NCBI RefSeq assembly: GCF_001469955.1
Contig: NZ_LOPU01000029.1
Coordinates: 186,001-250,000 of the forward strand
Reading direction: 5' to 3'
DNA length: 64,000 nucleotides
Source: Haloprofundus marisrubri
Lineage (GTDB): Archaea > Halobacteriota > Halobacteria > Halobacteriales > Haloferacaceae
The stretch's first letter is position 1; each line of letters opens with the position of its first letter. The position numbers were made by a program, and so were the translations under genes. The notes beneath the pieces are model-generated. The model had not been told where the DNA came from. It worked only from the letters and a program-made list of their open reading frames with translations, and did no database searches. Positions 63,973-64,000 of the stretch are shown here, in pieces.

Positions 63973-64000
63973 GTGGCGGTGTCGACACCGTTGCTTCCAG
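63969..64000 (+). CDS. Start of a further coupled gene, runs off the window
   Basis: ATG at 63969 overlaps the previous TGA (63970-63972), giving MSGGVDTVAS before the end of the window. Too little remains to identify it, but the overlap marks it as part of the same operon. Confidence 0.6.
   Translation, partial: MSGGVDTVAS

Noticed and set aside
1-64000. CRISPR arrays, rRNA genes and replication origins
   Set aside because: No regularly spaced repeat with unique spacers, no rRNA sequence and no Orc1/Cdc6 or ORB-like cluster was seen in the window.

Overview
This window comes from a haloarchaeon, most likely a Haloferacaceae-type organism related to Haloferax. The DNA is mostly GC-rich, the proteins are acidic, many genes are probably leaderless with a TATA-like box about 27 bases before the start codon, and there is a full set of archaeal signature genes (PAN proteasome ATPase, aIF5B, aIF1A, Nob1, Pus10, SecDF, CetZ). 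The gene order of the first 17 kb resembles the Haloferax core chromosome as I remember it; this was not checked by a search.

Layout. Positions 1-17 kb are an ordinary core region: PAN (its start lies off the left edge), pyruvoyl arginine decarboxylase, aIF5B, a PRC-barrel protein, Nob1, a CPBP protease, Pgi, aIF1A, secF-secD, rnhB, pus10, a DMT transporter and a DUF4112 protein. Positions 17.1-18.25 kb are an odd stretch with two tRNA-like cloverleaves whose anticodon arms are abnormal, either side of a small gene. Positions 18-31 kb carry a flavoprotein, an ABC exporter, stress protein, lipoprotein, amidohydrolase, GtrA and UppP-like genes, and a compact amino-sugar cluster: two GlmU-like nucleotidyltransferases and GlmS.

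At 31 kb a GYD-domain gene is split by an IS1341-type (TnpB-only) element. Removing 31010-32542 restores a continuous 95-codon reading frame. Positions 32.7-36.3 kb hold a DUF389 membrane protein, a small conserved protein, a FilR1-type regulator and a second stress protein. Positions 36.3-48 kb form a distinct, visibly less GC-rich locus of surface and membrane proteins: a 653-residue multi-pass protein, a secreted protein, DUF1616, a 707-residue secreted/membrane protein with a DUF4129-like tail, then a divergent DUF58 operon, a YdjM-type protein and a CetZ-type tubulin. Two inverted copies of a 66-base two-hairpin element (38986-39051 and 46785-46850) lie either side of the central 7.7 kb. 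Their sequence differences include paired changes that keep both stems.

Positions 48.1-51.8 kb are an ethanolamine ammonia-lyase operon (eutB-eutC-eutA) with no microcompartment genes nearby. Positions 52-60.4 kb are a degraded accessory zone: a long gene-free stretch, a TnpB fragment, two VapBC-type toxin-antitoxin pairs, a truncated TrkA-C gene, IS end remnants, a second complete TnpB element and a yihY gene truncated by it. The last 4 kb hold a HalOD1 protein, a PAS/Bat-type regulator, a double-cupredoxin lipoprotein, a winged-helix protein and a tight run of small genes continuing off the right edge.

Best candidates for something undescribed are the surface/DUF58/CetZ locus with its flanking structured repeats, and the two TnpB elements. 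Both TnpB proteins have Gly at the usual RuvC-II Glu position, and their right-end RNA hairpins differ.
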